Shown here: piece by piece, positions 8,453-18,571 of the stretch
Layout of the letters: each line of letters starts with the position of its first letter
How positions within the stretch are numbered: position 1 is the stretch's first letter
Assembly: GCA_964533945.1 (NCBI GenBank)
Contig: CAZHPA010000005.1
Location: 1 to 64,000, forward strand
From: CAZHPA01 sp964533945
GTDB lineage: Bacteria > Bacillota > Clostridia > Lachnospirales > WRBF01
Direction of reading: 5' to 3'
DNA: 64,000 bases
Notes under the pieces: generated by a model
Told to the model about the DNA's origin: nothing
The model's database searches: none
What the model saw: only the letters and a program-made list of their open reading frames with translations
Translations under genes and position numbers: made by a program

Positions 8453-9277
8453 ATGATATATGGCGGAGTTGAAAAATTAAATTTAATTTGTTCTTTATCT
8501 AAAGATATTTCAGAATTTTTAGCTGGCGAGTGTATGTTTGGTGTTTGCGATACACAAAAAATGATTGCCTACTACCCAAGCAATGAAGTTGATATAAGGG
8601 CTGAAATAGGACAAATCGTTCCCAGAGATAGCCCATTTTGGGAAGCCATGAGAAACCGCAAACCCATAGTTACTGTTGTTCCAAAAGAAGTTTGGGGTGT
8701 GGCGTTTCGTTCAACATCTATGCCGATTTTAGATGAATTCGGAAAAGCTGTTGGGTGTATTGGAATAGGAATTTCAATTAACCGAGAGTCTCAATTATCG
8801 GAAACTTATAAAGACTTTTCGGAACTTTTGGTTAAAATTATAAATCAAACAGGTATTGTTTCAACAAGTACAGACAAAATTTCAAGTGACATGTCTAAGT
8901 TTACAGAAATCGCCAAAGAAACAACAAAGAATGCAGAGCAAATTAATTCATTGCTTGAAAATATTAATACAATTGCCGAAACTACTGATATTTTAGCAAT
9001 AAACGCTTCAATTGAAGCAGCACGTTCGGGAAGCAGTGGCAGAGGCTTTGCCGTTATTGCATCTGAAATTAAAAGTCTTTCGGCAGACACAAGAAAATTA
9101 ACAGCAGGCGTTAATCAAATGCTGGTTTTACTATCTAAAAACATAGAGCTTTTAGCAACATTGTCGTCTGAAAATAATAAGTTAATCGAATCGCAGAAAA
9201 AAACTCTTAATGAAGTTGATAAAACTGTAGGCGCAATGCAAAGAACAGCTAACGATTACTCCAAGTTATTATCTTAA
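8453..9277 (+). CDS. Soluble methyl-accepting chemotaxis-like protein
   Basis: A 274-residue receptor without a membrane segment, of the same build as the short soluble YfmS-type receptors. Residues 1-125 form a small sensor domain containing Cys residues (CMFGVCD) and a PAS/GAF-like beta strand pattern ending VGCIGIGISI. Residues about 130-274 form a shortened signalling coiled coil with the tip DILAINASIEAARSGSSG near residue 180. GGAGG precedes the ATG. It probably senses a cytoplasmic ligand or redox state; the ligand is not evident. Divergent cheX supports a chemotaxis role. Confidence 0.88.
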   Translation: MIYGGVEKLNLICSLSKDISEFLAGECMFGVCDTQKMIAYYPSNEVDIRAEIGQIVPRDSPFWEAMRNRKPIVTVVPKEVWGVAFRSTSMPILDEFGKAVGCIGIGISINRESQLSETYKDFSELLVKIINQTGIVSTSTDKISSDMSKFTEIAKETTKNAEQINSLLENINTIAETTDILAINASIEAARSGSSGRGFAVIASEIKSLSADTRKLTAGVNQMLVLLSKNIELLATLSSENNKLIESQKKTLNEVDKTVGAMQRTANDYSKLLS

Positions 9278-9305
9278 TTTACTTATAATATAGTTTATAC
9301 AAAGC

Positions 9306-9352
9306 GCGCCCCAAACATTAAACTTTTTGTCTAACATTTGGGGCGCAATTTA
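9306..9352 (+). terminator. Hairpin terminator between converging genes
   Basis: GCGCCCCAAA (9306-9315) pairs perfectly with TTTGGGGCGC (9337-9346), followed by AATTTAAATTT. It lies between the receptor gene and the cohesin gene and may act in both directions. Confidence 0.75.
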
Positions 9353-9365
9353 AATTTAAAGCTTT

Positions 9366-10523
9366 TTAGTTAAGAACATATAAAGATTCAATAGTATTTC
9401 CTGTTCTAAACGTGTAAACTTCTTCTACTCTTAATGTATCGCTGCTATTATCTTTAGCGGCTAAAGCAGCACCTACTTTAAGTGTATACAAAGTATTTAT
9501 TGCAAGTTCGCTATAAGTTGGCTTAATTTGAACTTTTTCTCCTGTTATAACAACATCAACAGGAATTTCCGAACCGCTTTCACTTAATAATTTAATATTA
9601 GCTTGGGCGCTTGAAAGAGAAACTTCTTTATCGAAAGTTACTAAAATACCGTATTCTTTATTTCTATAAACGCCTGTTGTGCCTGATTTTGAAATTGGTT
9701 TCCAGTTTGGTCTTTCAAATACAGCAGAAACAGTAACGTTTGCAGCAGGCATTGTAAAGCTGTTACCTGATATAGTATTTCCGTTGTAAGTTAAGCTTTT
9801 TAAAACATAGCCAGCATTTGGTTCAGCAGAAACAGAAACGGTTTGTCCTGCAACAGCTTGAGTTGGATTAACTGTAATTGTTCCACCTGTAACAGATGAA
9901 GCTGTTACATTGTATTTTGTTGGTTCTACTTGTGTAAATGTAATTTGACCGCCTTCGTTTCTTATGTCTTTAATATAGCCACCAGTTTCGTTAACGGCAT
10001 TGTTAGCTTTAATATTTAAAGCTATAGGAGTACTTTTGTCTAAAATCTTAAATCTAAATTTAGCAATGTCGCCACTATTTTTAACAGCTTCGGTAATGCC
10101 CCATTGAACAACTATATTATCGTATGTTGATAAGTCAATGCCACTTTCTTCTGTATTCGATGTTGACATTCCTCCTTCTGCAAGGCAGCCAAGTCTTTCA
10201 AAACCAACTGTTTTATTAGGATTAGATGTAGTTGGAGTAGGGATTTTAACTGGTATCATTTTAGATTTATCGTAACTTAATGTGAAGTTCATACCGTTAA
10301 TAAAGCCCGGGTATTCGTTAAATTGAACTATTACATCGACTTCTGTTTGAGTTGGTGAACAAGCAGGGGGATTAACAACTTTTAAAACCCCTCCAAATGT
10401 ATCAACTGGTTTCAAAGCCTCTCCCGATGTTTCAGCTTGTGCTGCATTTGCGGTTACGGCAAAAGTGCTAACTGCAAGCGTTGTTGCCAAAACAACTGAC
10501 ACTAAATTTTTTAATAGTTTCAT
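9366..10523 (-). CDS. Secreted cohesin protein with Ig-like domains
   Basis: A 385-residue exported protein with no visible anchor. Residues 1-28 are a signal peptide (cleavage near ANAAQA). Residues about 45-195 are a cohesin domain, the dockerin receptor of cellulosome-type complexes: a beta-sandwich recognised by VDVIVQFNEYPGFINGMNFTL, SYDKSKM and IAKFRFKIL. Residues about 200-268 are a divergent InlB B-repeat (GGTITVNP, AGYVLKSLTYN, FTMPAANVTVSAVFE). Residues about 270-378 look like a bacterial Ig-like (Big_5/SbsA) domain. GAAAGGGG precedes the ATG. It lies 137 bp downstream of the GH101 gene on the same strand and is probably co-transcribed. It could be a soluble adaptor that captures dockerin enzymes. 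Confidence 0.85.
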   Translation of the reverse strand: MKLLKNLVSVVLATTLAVSTFAVTANAAQAETSGEALKPVDTFGGVLKVVNPPACSPTQTEVDVIVQFNEYPGFINGMNFTLSYDKSKMIPVKIPTPTTSNPNKTVGFERLGCLAEGGMSTSNTEESGIDLSTYDNIVVQWGITEAVKNSGDIAKFRFKILDKSTPIALNIKANNAVNETGGYIKDIRNEGGQITFTQVEPTKYNVTASSVTGGTITVNPTQAVAGQTVSVSAEPNAGYVLKSLTYNGNTISGNSFTMPAANVTVSAVFERPNWKPISKSGTTGVYRNKEYGILVTFDKEVSLSSAQANIKLLSESGSEIPVDVVITGEKVQIKPTYSELAINTLYTLKVGAALAAKDNSSDTLRVEEVYTFRTGNTIESLYVLN

Positions 10524-10572
10524 ATGTACGCCCCTTTCGTTTTATACGTAATTAATATATTCCATTTCACTT

Positions 10573-10603
10573 GAAGCGACGGAAGTTCCGCCGCTTCTTT
10601 TTT
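10573..10603 (+). terminator. Terminator-like hairpin on the strand opposite the genes
   Basis: Twelve-base arms (GAAGCGACGGAA and TTCCGCCGCTTC, one mismatch) followed by TTTTTT on the plus strand. Both neighbouring genes run on the minus strand, so it would end antisense transcription or act as a leader hairpin of the cohesin gene. Confidence 0.45.
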
Positions 10604-10659
10604 ACATTATAACTTTATTTTAAAAAAATTGCAAGCACCACTTTTCGGCTAATTTAACA

Positions 10660-13600
10660 TTAATTTATGTTGGGGTTTTCTCCGGGGTCGGGTGTACCTA
10701 GTGTAACGTCCCAATTTGCAAGGTATTGAAGTAATTTTACTAAGTCGTTTGTGTCTATTTCTCCGTTTTTAAAAACATCTGCCGCAGATTTTTCGTAAGG
10801 TGTAAGTTCAACTCTTTTTGCAAGATATTTAAGTAAGTGTGTTAAGTCTCTAGAATCAATCGCACCATCTCTATAAACATCGCCGTATAAAATTGCTTCG
10901 CCTTCTAAAACTGTAATAATTCCGTTGCTTAATTCAATTTCAACATTTTCTCCGTTTTCATCTGAAATGTCGCCTTCTTCAAAGCTAATTGTTAAAGGTA
11001 TTGAAGTTATGTCTTCTGCTAAACTTGAATTAATTCTAAATTTAAATGTTGCAATACCGCCTTCTTCAAGCGTGTTAATATGATTTCCCCATACATAAGT
11101 AACTTTTTCAAGTTCGGCTAAGTTTGTTTTTGGGTCTCTAACGTTAGATTCAAAGCCTTTGGCAAAATCGCCATGCCCTTCAACAGAAACAGGTGTTACT
11201 TTTGCTTTATCGAAATTAATTGCAAATCTTAAGCCGCTAATTCCCGAATTTCCTGAAAGGTTAACTTTAATATTAATAATTTCGCCACGCATACCAGAAA
11301 CTGGTTCAATTGCAATTTCTGTTGTATTAGAAACTTTAACATATTTAGCAGTTACTGTTTCATTTTTTGTAACATTTCTATATTGACCTTCCCAATCTAA
11401 ATGTTCGTATCCTTTTCTTTCAGGAACAACAGGAGGTTTTGCACTTGCGCCCTTCATAACGGTTTGAGTGCTTAAAACACCACCTTTGTGGTCAACAAAA
11501 GTTACCGTATATGTTTCTTGAACAACTGCAAGGTTAACAGTGTATGTTTTAACATTGTTGCCATTTGTAACTTTAACAGTTGCGGCACCCGGAAGCGATG
11601 TTGCCTGTGTAATTTCAACATTTGCATTTACATAATCTGCTGCTTTTGCTGAAATGTGTGGAATTTCAGTAGTTCCGCCCGGTAATGAAACGTTATATTC
11701 ATATACTGAAGGCGAAAATGCAGGGCTAATATTACCATTATCAACAACGATAGAATCTAATGCTGCATTGTTTTCTACAGGGTCGTTTACTATAATTGTT
11801 GAAACAGAGCTTGCAACGCCATTAACTTCACAATAGAAGTAGTATGTTTGGCTTTCGCCACTTAAAGTTCTTGGAGTTTCAAATTCAAGCCTATTTCTTG
11901 ATTCGGAAATTAACTGTCCTCCAAAGTTTTCAGGCTTATCATTCGAGAACCATTTGTATACTTTCGAGCTATCTTCAAAGTTTGAAGGAGCTGCAAGTAA
12001 AACAACCTTTTTGCCCGGATATACTGCATTTTTATTTGGAGAAACATTAACTTCTTGTGGTGTATCTTCTTTTATCTCCTTAATATAGAAGTTATCCATT
12101 GTCATTGAAAGAGTATCAAGAGGTGTACCATCCGGAACAGCAATTAATCTAGCAAGCCCAACAGCATAGTCTGTTTTGCTACCCGTTGTAAATGTTTTAA
12201 CATAGCTTGTTCCGCCTTGTTCATTACTAACCTTTTCTAATGTATCTTGAAATAATACATCAGATGCCCATCTATTACTTTGCAACGATGAGCGTGAGAA
12301 GACGTTAATTGCATAATTTGCGTTACTTTCAAGGCTATACAACATACCCATTTCATATTTAGTATTTGGTTTTAGTTTCAACGTTGGTTCAACAGTCATA
12401 TATTGAATGCCTGTAGCTGATTCATGTGTTCTTAAAGACCAATCTCCATCACGAACCCAAGTAGTGTTTTGTCCTGCTACTTTGCTATCTTTTGCAACCA
12501 AACCTCTAGGGTCACGTTCTGACAAGTGGGTCATGTAAGCTCCGCCTATATAAGTACGTTCAAATGGTCCCCAGCCTTCAGTAACATTTTCAAAGTCTTC
12601 ATAAACAACATAATCCGCTTTATGTAAATCAGGGTCTACTATTAAATGTTTCCAAAGCTTAACGTCATCGAATCTAACTTCGCCGCTTCCACCGCTTGCA
12701 ATTAAACTAACTTTTCCTGCTGTAATGCCTTTAGGAACATTAAATTTAACTATTAAACGTTGATACTTAGTACCTAAATATTTAAACGATGAACCATGCG
12801 TTACTGTTGCATCTGTTAAAGCTTTTTCATAAATTTTTCCGTCTATTTCAAATTTTAATTTTGCTTCTCGCCCAGCATCAACTCTTGCCCAAACAGACAA
12901 TGAATAGTCTTTACCGGATTCTAAACCGTTTATTTCTTGAGAAACAACAGCATCTGTTGTTCCAACTTTAAGGTAGTTGTTCCAAGGCATACCGCCGGAT
13001 TTTCTGTTTCCGCCCATTGGTTCTTCGTCTCTAACTACAGTTATTAAAGAACTATCGCCTGTTGAAGATTTGTTCCATGTTTCAAAATTCATTGAGTTAA
13101 ATGCAAAGTCTTCAACTGCGCTGCCTTCGCCCCAATTACTGGCAACTTCAGGTGCTTTAGCTCCTGCGGGATATAGAGCATATCCGACTTCTTTTTGTGC
13201 TGTTAATGTAACTTTTCCATCAACAACGTTAACTGTGTTAATTTTCTTTTTATCTGTTCCACTAAGTTCGTAAACATCAAAGCTTGTAACGCCTTCAAAG
13301 TCACTTGTTAATTCCCATGTTGTTGTTCCACCATTCGGGTTCCAATGGTATAATTTCTTTCCTTCACCAATTGCCAGTTCTTCATTTGTTTCAATATCCC
13401 AATTCCATGGAATTAATGAAGTTGCTGGAGAAACATGAAGTTCTGATGGGTCTATTATTGTTCCTGTATCTGCCCAATATGAAATTAGCTTTCCTTCTTT
13501 TCTAAGTTCAACGTTTCTTGTTTGACTATTTCTTTCTGAAGTTACGTTGCCATCAAATGTAATTTTATCTGTTTCCATTTTAATTATGTTATGGTGTTGC

Positions 13601-16600
13601 ATATATTTTGTTGGCAAAACTTCATTATAGAACGTTAAAACGCCGGCTTTTAAATTAGGGTGTACGTCGTTCCAAGTTGTAACACCTGCTATTTTTGCGC
13701 CTTTTAACAATGCGTGTCCGCTAAATAAATCTAAATCGTTTTTAACAAAGCGGTGCAATTTAGACCAGTTACCCTCATTTGGATAGCCTAAGTCGGGACC
13801 CCAATGTACAAAAGCAACGCCTGGTTCGATTGGACCAGCAAATTCTGTTGCAATAACTAAGCCTAAATCGTTAATAGCATCTACTAAATAGTGTGCATTA
13901 TAGTCATTACCATAATAAACGTCAACATAATAGAAATTCAATCCCGGCGCTGTATCTTTAAGTGCTTTTAAGCGTCTTACAAGTTCGCCTGTTCTAATAT
14001 CTTTAGTTTTATCAACGTGGAATGCTTGGTCAACCCAACCCCAGCCTCTTGAAAGTGTTCCTTGTTCGCTTCCAGATAAATTGTCATAGCGCAAGTTAAA
14101 CGCATCTGTCATATATTCTGTTGCATTAATATGAACGCCTATTTTTAAGTTGTATTTTTTACCTTCATCAATTAAGTAGTTAAAGTCTTTAGCACCGCCG
14201 GGGCGAACACCAATTTTTTCATAGTCTGGTATAGAGTCATCGTGTCCTTCCATTTGGTAACCTTTTGAAAGGATTAATTGTCCAAAACCGTCTGTATAAT
14301 TATATAAAACTTTTCCTGTATCAAGCCCGTTTAAAAATGGGTCGTTTGCTTGGGAAGCAAAGTTAAAGCTAATATACATCATATTATTTTTCATTTGCTC
14401 TCCGCCAAAAACAGGAGTCATAATTTTTCTATATGCAACAGCTGCATCTTGCCAATCCATTTTCTCGTCGTTGTTTGCATCTTCATCAGTTACAATAATT
14501 TTGCACCATGGCAAATGTTCTACACCGGCTTCTAAACCGCTAATTGTTGCTTCTGGGTATTGTCTGTATGTCCAAACGCCGTTTGCAATTTCAACTTTTT
14601 GATAGCCTGAAGTTTTTGTTTTAGAAACTTTAAGTCTTTTGCCGCCAGAATAAACGTTTGTTTCTATAGAGCCAACAAGCCCGTTACCCGAAATCATTGC
14701 TATTGTTGCACCATCTATTGCAGTTCTTGGAATGTTGTATAAATCGTCAACAATTTCTTCAACTAAGTCATTTGTTGCACTTGGTTTGCCTCCCAATACA
14801 GCATTTCCATTAAACCTTGTAAATGCGTAAGTTGCGTCTTGTGATGAAGAATCTACAGATAAAAGACTTCCTGGTAATTCAATTGTTTGAACTTTAAAAC
14901 TGCCGTTTTCTTGAATATCTGTAATTTTAATATCAACAGTGTTGTCATCATTAACGGTTATAGTTGATTTAATAACTGTATCTAATTCATCAAACGTCAT
15001 TGTGTATTCGCCTGTTGCTTCACCAACTTTGTTAAAGCTAACTTCAGGAACATATGAACTATTATTTATATTAACGTTGTAAATGCCATCAACTTGCCCA
15101 TCAAGAACTTTGCCGCCTGCTTCATAGCGTATAACTCTTGGGTATGCTTGGTCTGTAACAACAGTCATATTTCCGTTTACTAAATTAATTTCATTAACTT
15201 CTATTTGGTCTGTTAAAACAGGGTCTAATTCTTGAAGTTTAACGTTTTTAACATTTATAGTTTTTTGATTATACCATGATTTTAAGCCAAAGCGTCCAGA
15301 AGAATCTCCGATTACTGCCGAAACTGTACCAAGGAAGTTTCCGTCAACCCAAAGGCTAATACTATCACCTAAAACTTTAAATTCAATTTTTGCATATGTA
15401 TCTTTTTCAATTGAATATTTTTCAGGGAACGTTGCAATTGTATTAGTTCCATCCTTGTGAACATACCAAATGCCGTTAATGTCGTGCGCAATGCCAATGT
15501 ATTCAGATGAACTTTGTGCTTTTAAAATAATACCGTAGCGTCCTCCACCTGCCAATGTTGTATCAACGCTTGGTTTAAATTCAAGTTCGCCTTGAACGTT
15601 TGCTATCATTGGGGAATCGTTATCAATAAATGTTGCAACTTGACCTGTTGCTTTAGCGCTGTTGTCTTGTTCGTCTGTTACAACAGTTGGTTCAACGCCT
15701 GTTGTTCCAATTCTTGTATTTGCCCAGTTTAAAGTTGTATAATCTGAAGTATATGAAAGCAATTCATAAGAGCTAATCATATCAATGCTAACATTTGCTT
15801 TTTTATTAGAAGCATTAACAATACCAACTTTACCTTCAACTATTTCTTCGGTTTCAAATGTTCCAATAGTTTTATTGTTAACTTTAACAATTGCGACATT
15901 ACCTATACCTAGTTGTTGAACTCTTATAACATAGCTTTTACTAGGTTCAATAACAACGCTGTTTTCTGCTAAAATTTGTTCTGTTCCGTTTTGGCTAACT
16001 TTCCAAGTTCCGTTGCCATCATGGTATACACAAATTTCGTTTTCTTCTGTTAAATTGTATGCAATGCCAATTTCGGGTTCGCTGCTTGCAACTTTAACAA
16101 CAAATGCACCACTGCCAGTTTTAGGGGAGTTTTCATCTATTGCAACAACCTCTGAATTAATACTTCCTTTTAAATAGCCATCTTCTGTAGTAACGTTTTC
16201 AAGACCTGTCCAGTTTGGAGTACCTGTTAAAAACTGTTCTTCATAAAATTTTCTGTCGCTTGAATCGCCTGGGGTAATTTCTAAATCTTTTTCGGTATAT
16301 ATAACGTCATCAATTAAGACATCGCCTGTTCCGTAAAAACCGAAACGCCCTGTTGTTTCTAGCAAGTCTTCCCAAGCCCCAACTTCAATACCGTTTATTA
16401 AAATTGCTGCTGAAGTTTTTGTAAATTTAACGGCAATATCGTTCCAAACGCCAGCTTTTAAAGTATTTTCTGAATTTTCAAGTTCGTATTTTGTGCCGTT
16501 TTGATTTAAAATCCATTTAGTGCCATCGTGGTAAATTGCCTTATAGTTTTCTTCATCTGTAGCAAAAACAGGACCGGCATTAGTTATGCTACCTTTAAAT

Positions 16601-18174
16601 CTTAATTTATATGTACCTTCGCTAATTTCAGGTATATAATCACTTGTTGTAAAGGCGACATTTTTTGTAAGCGAAAGTTTTAAAATTCTATTTAAGCTTT
16701 CTCTGGCAATTGAAGGTTGTGCGCCATCCCAAGAGCCTGTAACATTATTTTGAAAATCTGCTTCGTAATATTGTGGAATGTATGGTTCTACTATTTTTGA
16801 AGTATATTCTACGTTATCAAAATAAAGTGATTTAGAAGAACCCCAAATACGATAACCAAATTTACCAGGGCTTGCTGATAGAATGCCAAATTCTTCCCAG
16901 TCTGTAACCAATTCATTGTCATAAAAAACTCTAAGTTTATTGTCTTTAAAGTTAATAGTTACTTTATGCCATTGATTTGCAACAGGAGCAGGCACTCCAT
17001 CTATTCCAGGATAACCTCCAGAACTTTCAACAACCCATTTGCCGCCGTCCCAGTTAAGTTCGTAATTTGCAGTACCATTACCTGGCCTTCTAAAACCAAA
17101 GCCGAATCGTTCAGCTGAACTTGTCATATAGTCGAAACTAAGCGAACCATTTGTTATATCAGGGCTTGCAGCGTCCATAAATCTGCCAACACCTGTTACT
17201 TTTAAAGCTTTATTTCCGCCTCCAAGATCAACAACGGTTGCATTAGCACCAGCAAGCCATTCGCCGGGGTTTTCGTCTTCGTAATCTTTAAAGTATGTAA
17301 TTTCTTCTTCTTCAACTTCAGGTTCTCGGTTATAGCCATAGCCTTCATAGTTCATGTTGTCGATAGTCATGCTGCCATCTCTATACCATTTAAAAAACCC
17401 TGCTTGCCCTACTTCTTCTTTAATTGCTGCAAGCTGTGGCGAAACTTCATTAAAAATTATTTCGTCATCTAAAACAATAGTTAACCTATCATCAACAAAA
17501 GCTATTGATATGTTGTATAAAGTACCTCTTTCAAGAGCAGGGCCTTCAAATGTTTTATAACTTTCTGAACCCGGAGCTTGAATAACCCACAAGCCTTTTT
17601 GATTTTCTTGTGTTATGTCGTATTTAATTGCAAGACCTTGCTGTCTACTGTTTGCTTTTATTAAGAAACCGATTCTTTCATTATCAGAATTATGGGAAAA
17701 CTCCATTGAATAAATACCGTCTTGAAGATATGGTGTTTTGTTGCTAACATATGTTGAAACTGCTTTAAGATTAAGTGTCATTACGCCGTTTTGCTTATTA
17801 TAACTTGAGCCTTCTGGACTGCTAACCCATTCTTCTGGGTTTTGGTCTTCAAATGTACTTAAGCTCTTTAAATATTCCTGTTGTTCTGGAACGTTTGATT
17901 TAAGTTGTTGTATGATGGAACTAATTAATTCATTTCCGCTTTGCGCTTCTTCAAGCGGATTAACATTTTCAATTTGTTCTGAAGTATTATTAAATGATTC
18001 TGGTATTTCAATTTCCGAAAACGCATTTTCCGCTTGAGCCTCTGCCCATATTTCCGCTTGCTCGTAGTCGGGCAAGGGATTAGCATATGCCATTGTACTA
18101 AACTGCGAGAAAGCTAAAGTTGCAGCTAAAAAACTTGCAAATGCTCTTGGCAAAGTGCTTCTGCGTCTTTTCAT
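10660..18174 (-). CDS. Giant secreted GH101 endo-alpha-N-acetylgalactosaminidase with C-terminal cohesin and dockerin
   Basis: A 2504-residue exported glycosidase. GH101 enzymes release the core-1 disaccharide Gal-beta-1,3-GalNAc from Ser/Thr of mucin-type glycoproteins. ATG 18174 is preferred over 18180 because GGAG lies 8 nt rather than 2 nt upstream. Order of domains: signal peptide (1-31, ending MAYA); about five LamG/concanavalin-like beta-sandwiches (about 95-985); the GH101 beta-sandwich (about 985-1250) and barrel (about 1255-1560); GH101 accessory beta-domains; two galactose-binding-like modules (about 1690-2010); an Ig-like domain; a cadherin-like beta-sandwich; an InlB-type repeat (about 2210-2275); a cohesin (about 2280-2420); and a type I dockerin (about 2430-2500) with loops DVYRDGAIDSRD and DVFKNGEIDTND. 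By family pattern the nucleophile is Asp1418 in FYYVDVYYGND and the acid/base is Glu1444 in IATEFAG. Confidence 0.93.
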   Translation of the reverse strand: MKRRRSTLPRAFASFLAATLAFSQFSTMAYANPLPDYEQAEIWAEAQAENAFSEIEIPESFNNTSEQIENVNPLEEAQSGNELISSIIQQLKSNVPEQQEYLKSLSTFEDQNPEEWVSSPEGSSYNKQNGVMTLNLKAVSTYVSNKTPYLQDGIYSMEFSHNSDNERIGFLIKANSRQQGLAIKYDITQENQKGLWVIQAPGSESYKTFEGPALERGTLYNISIAFVDDRLTIVLDDEIIFNEVSPQLAAIKEEVGQAGFFKWYRDGSMTIDNMNYEGYGYNREPEVEEEEITYFKDYEDENPGEWLAGANATVVDLGGGNKALKVTGVGRFMDAASPDITNGSLSFDYMTSSAERFGFGFRRPGNGTANYELNWDGGKWVVESSGGYPGIDGVPAPVANQWHKVTINFKDNKLRVFYDNELVTDWEEFGILSASPGKFGYRIWGSSKSLYFDNVEYTSKIVEPYIPQYYEADFQNNVTGSWDGAQPSIARESLNRILKLSLTKNVAFTTSDYIPEISEGTYKLRFKGSITNAGPVFATDEENYKAIYHDGTKWILNQNGTKYELENSENTLKAGVWNDIAVKFTKTSAAILINGIEVGAWEDLLETTGRFGFYGTGDVLIDDVIYTEKDLEITPGDSSDRKFYEEQFLTGTPNWTGLENVTTEDGYLKGSINSEVVAIDENSPKTGSGAFVVKVASSEPEIGIAYNLTEENEICVYHDGNGTWKVSQNGTEQILAENSVVIEPSKSYVIRVQQLGIGNVAIVKVNNKTIGTFETEEIVEGKVGIVNASNKKANVSIDMISSYELLSYTSDYTTLNWANTRIGTTGVEPTVVTDEQDNSAKATGQVATFIDNDSPMIANVQGELEFKPSVDTTLAGGGRYGIILKAQSSSEYIGIAHDINGIWYVHKDGTNTIATFPEKYSIEKDTYAKIEFKVLGDSISLWVDGNFLGTVSAVIGDSSGRFGLKSWYNQKTINVKNVKLQELDPVLTDQIEVNEINLVNGNMTVVTDQAYPRVIRYEAGGKVLDGQVDGIYNVNINNSSYVPEVSFNKVGEATGEYTMTFDELDTVIKSTITVNDDNTVDIKITDIQENGSFKVQTIELPGSLLSVDSSSQDATYAFTRFNGNAVLGGKPSATNDLVEEIVDDLYNIPRTAIDGATIAMISGNGLVGSIETNVYSGGKRLKVSKTKTSGYQKVEIANGVWTYRQYPEATISGLEAGVEHLPWCKIIVTDEDANNDEKMDWQDAAVAYRKIMTPVFGGEQMKNNMMYISFNFASQANDPFLNGLDTGKVLYNYTDGFGQLILSKGYQMEGHDDSIPDYEKIGVRPGGAKDFNYLIDEGKKYNLKIGVHINATEYMTDAFNLRYDNLSGSEQGTLSRGWGWVDQAFHVDKTKDIRTGELVRRLKALKDTAPGLNFYYVDVYYGNDYNAHYLVDAINDLGLVIATEFAGPIEPGVAFVHWGPDLGYPNEGNWSKLHRFVKNDLDLFSGHALLKGAKIAGVTTWNDVHPNLKAGVLTFYNEVLPTKYMQHHNIIKMETDKITFDGNVTSERNSQTRNVELRKEGKLISYWADTGTIIDPSELHVSPATSLIPWNWDIETNEELAIGEGKKLYHWNPNGGTTTWELTSDFEGVTSFDVYELSGTDKKKINTVNVVDGKVTLTAQKEVGYALYPAGAKAPEVASNWGEGSAVEDFAFNSMNFETWNKSSTGDSSLITVVRDEEPMGGNRKSGGMPWNNYLKVGTTDAVVSQEINGLESGKDYSLSVWARVDAGREAKLKFEIDGKIYEKALTDATVTHGSSFKYLGTKYQRLIVKFNVPKGITAGKVSLIASGGSGEVRFDDVKLWKHLIVDPDLHKADYVVYEDFENVTEGWGPFERTYIGGAYMTHLSERDPRGLVAKDSKVAGQNTTWVRDGDWSLRTHESATGIQYMTVEPTLKLKPNTKYEMGMLYSLESNANYAINVFSRSSLQSNRWASDVLFQDTLEKVSNEQGGTSYVKTFTTGSKTDYAVGLARLIAVPDGTPLDTLSMTMDNFYIKEIKEDTPQEVNVSPNKNAVYPGKKVVLLAAPSNFEDSSKVYKWFSNDKPENFGGQLISESRNRLEFETPRTLSGESQTYYFYCEVNGVASSVSTIIVNDPVENNAALDSIVVDNGNISPAFSPSVYEYNVSLPGGTTEIPHISAKAADYVNANVEITQATSLPGAATVKVTNGNNVKTYTVNLAVVQETYTVTFVDHKGGVLSTQTVMKGASAKPPVVPERKGYEHLDWEGQYRNVTKNETVTAKYVKVSNTTEIAIEPVSGMRGEIINIKVNLSGNSGISGLRFAINFDKAKVTPVSVEGHGDFAKGFESNVRDPKTNLAELEKVTYVWGNHINTLEEGGIATFKFRINSSLAEDITSIPLTISFEEGDISDENGENVEIELSNGIITVLEGEAILYGDVYRDGAIDSRDLTHLLKYLAKRVELTPYEKSAADVFKNGEIDTNDLVKLLQYLANWDVTLGTPDPGENPNIN

Positions 18175-18259
18175 ACTCATCTCTCCTTTTAGATTTGGAA
18201 TAAGACAATTGCCGTTTTTATTGTTAAAACCAACAAAAACTTTGTGCTACTAATTACAA

Positions 18260-18286
18260 TTTATAGCAAATAGGCAAAAATGTCAA
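18260..18286 (-). promoter_or_regulatory. Possible promoter of the GH101 gene
   Basis: On the minus strand TTGACA (18286-18281) and TATAAA (18265-18260) are separated by 15 bp, shorter than the usual 17, about 85 bp upstream of the start codon. Confidence 0.5.
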
Positions 18287-18379
18287 GAGTAATTTTGTAA
18301 AATGGGCAATGCATATGCTGGAAGAGCAGCTAATTTGTTCAATATTATTAAAAATATCTAACTTTATCAAATTTTGATG

Positions 18380-18407
18380 TTTACATTCTGTTGAAATATA
18401 GTATAAT
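18380..18407 (+). promoter_or_regulatory. SigA-type promoter of the dockerin/scaffoldin genes
   Basis: TTTACA at 18380-18385, a 16-bp spacer and TATAAT at 18402-18407. The start codon at 18572 lies about 158 bp downstream of the expected transcription start. Confidence 0.7.
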
Positions 18408-18413
18408 AGACAT

Positions 18414-18571
18414 AAGCAGTTATAAAGGCAGCTGCTTTACTTTTGGAATTTTATGGTTAAAGCGGCATTTAGTCAAAATTAAGCGAAAGAAATCAAGGGG
18501 GTGCTTTATACTTTTTTGTTTTTGGTATAAAAAATACACATATATTAATTTTTAATAAGGAAGGTGTTATA
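18414..18571 (+). promoter_or_regulatory. Long structured 5' leader of the dockerin/scaffoldin transcript
   Basis: About 158 bases between the promoter and the dockerin gene. It holds a CAGCTG-centred segment near 18430-18445, a purine-rich AAGGGGGTGC resembling a ribosome binding site near 18497 with no frame after it, and a hairpin TTTATAC/GTATAAA with a U-rich loop near 18506-18532. The real ribosome binding site AAGGAAGGTG is at 18557-18566. I do not recognise a known riboswitch. Confidence 0.4.
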
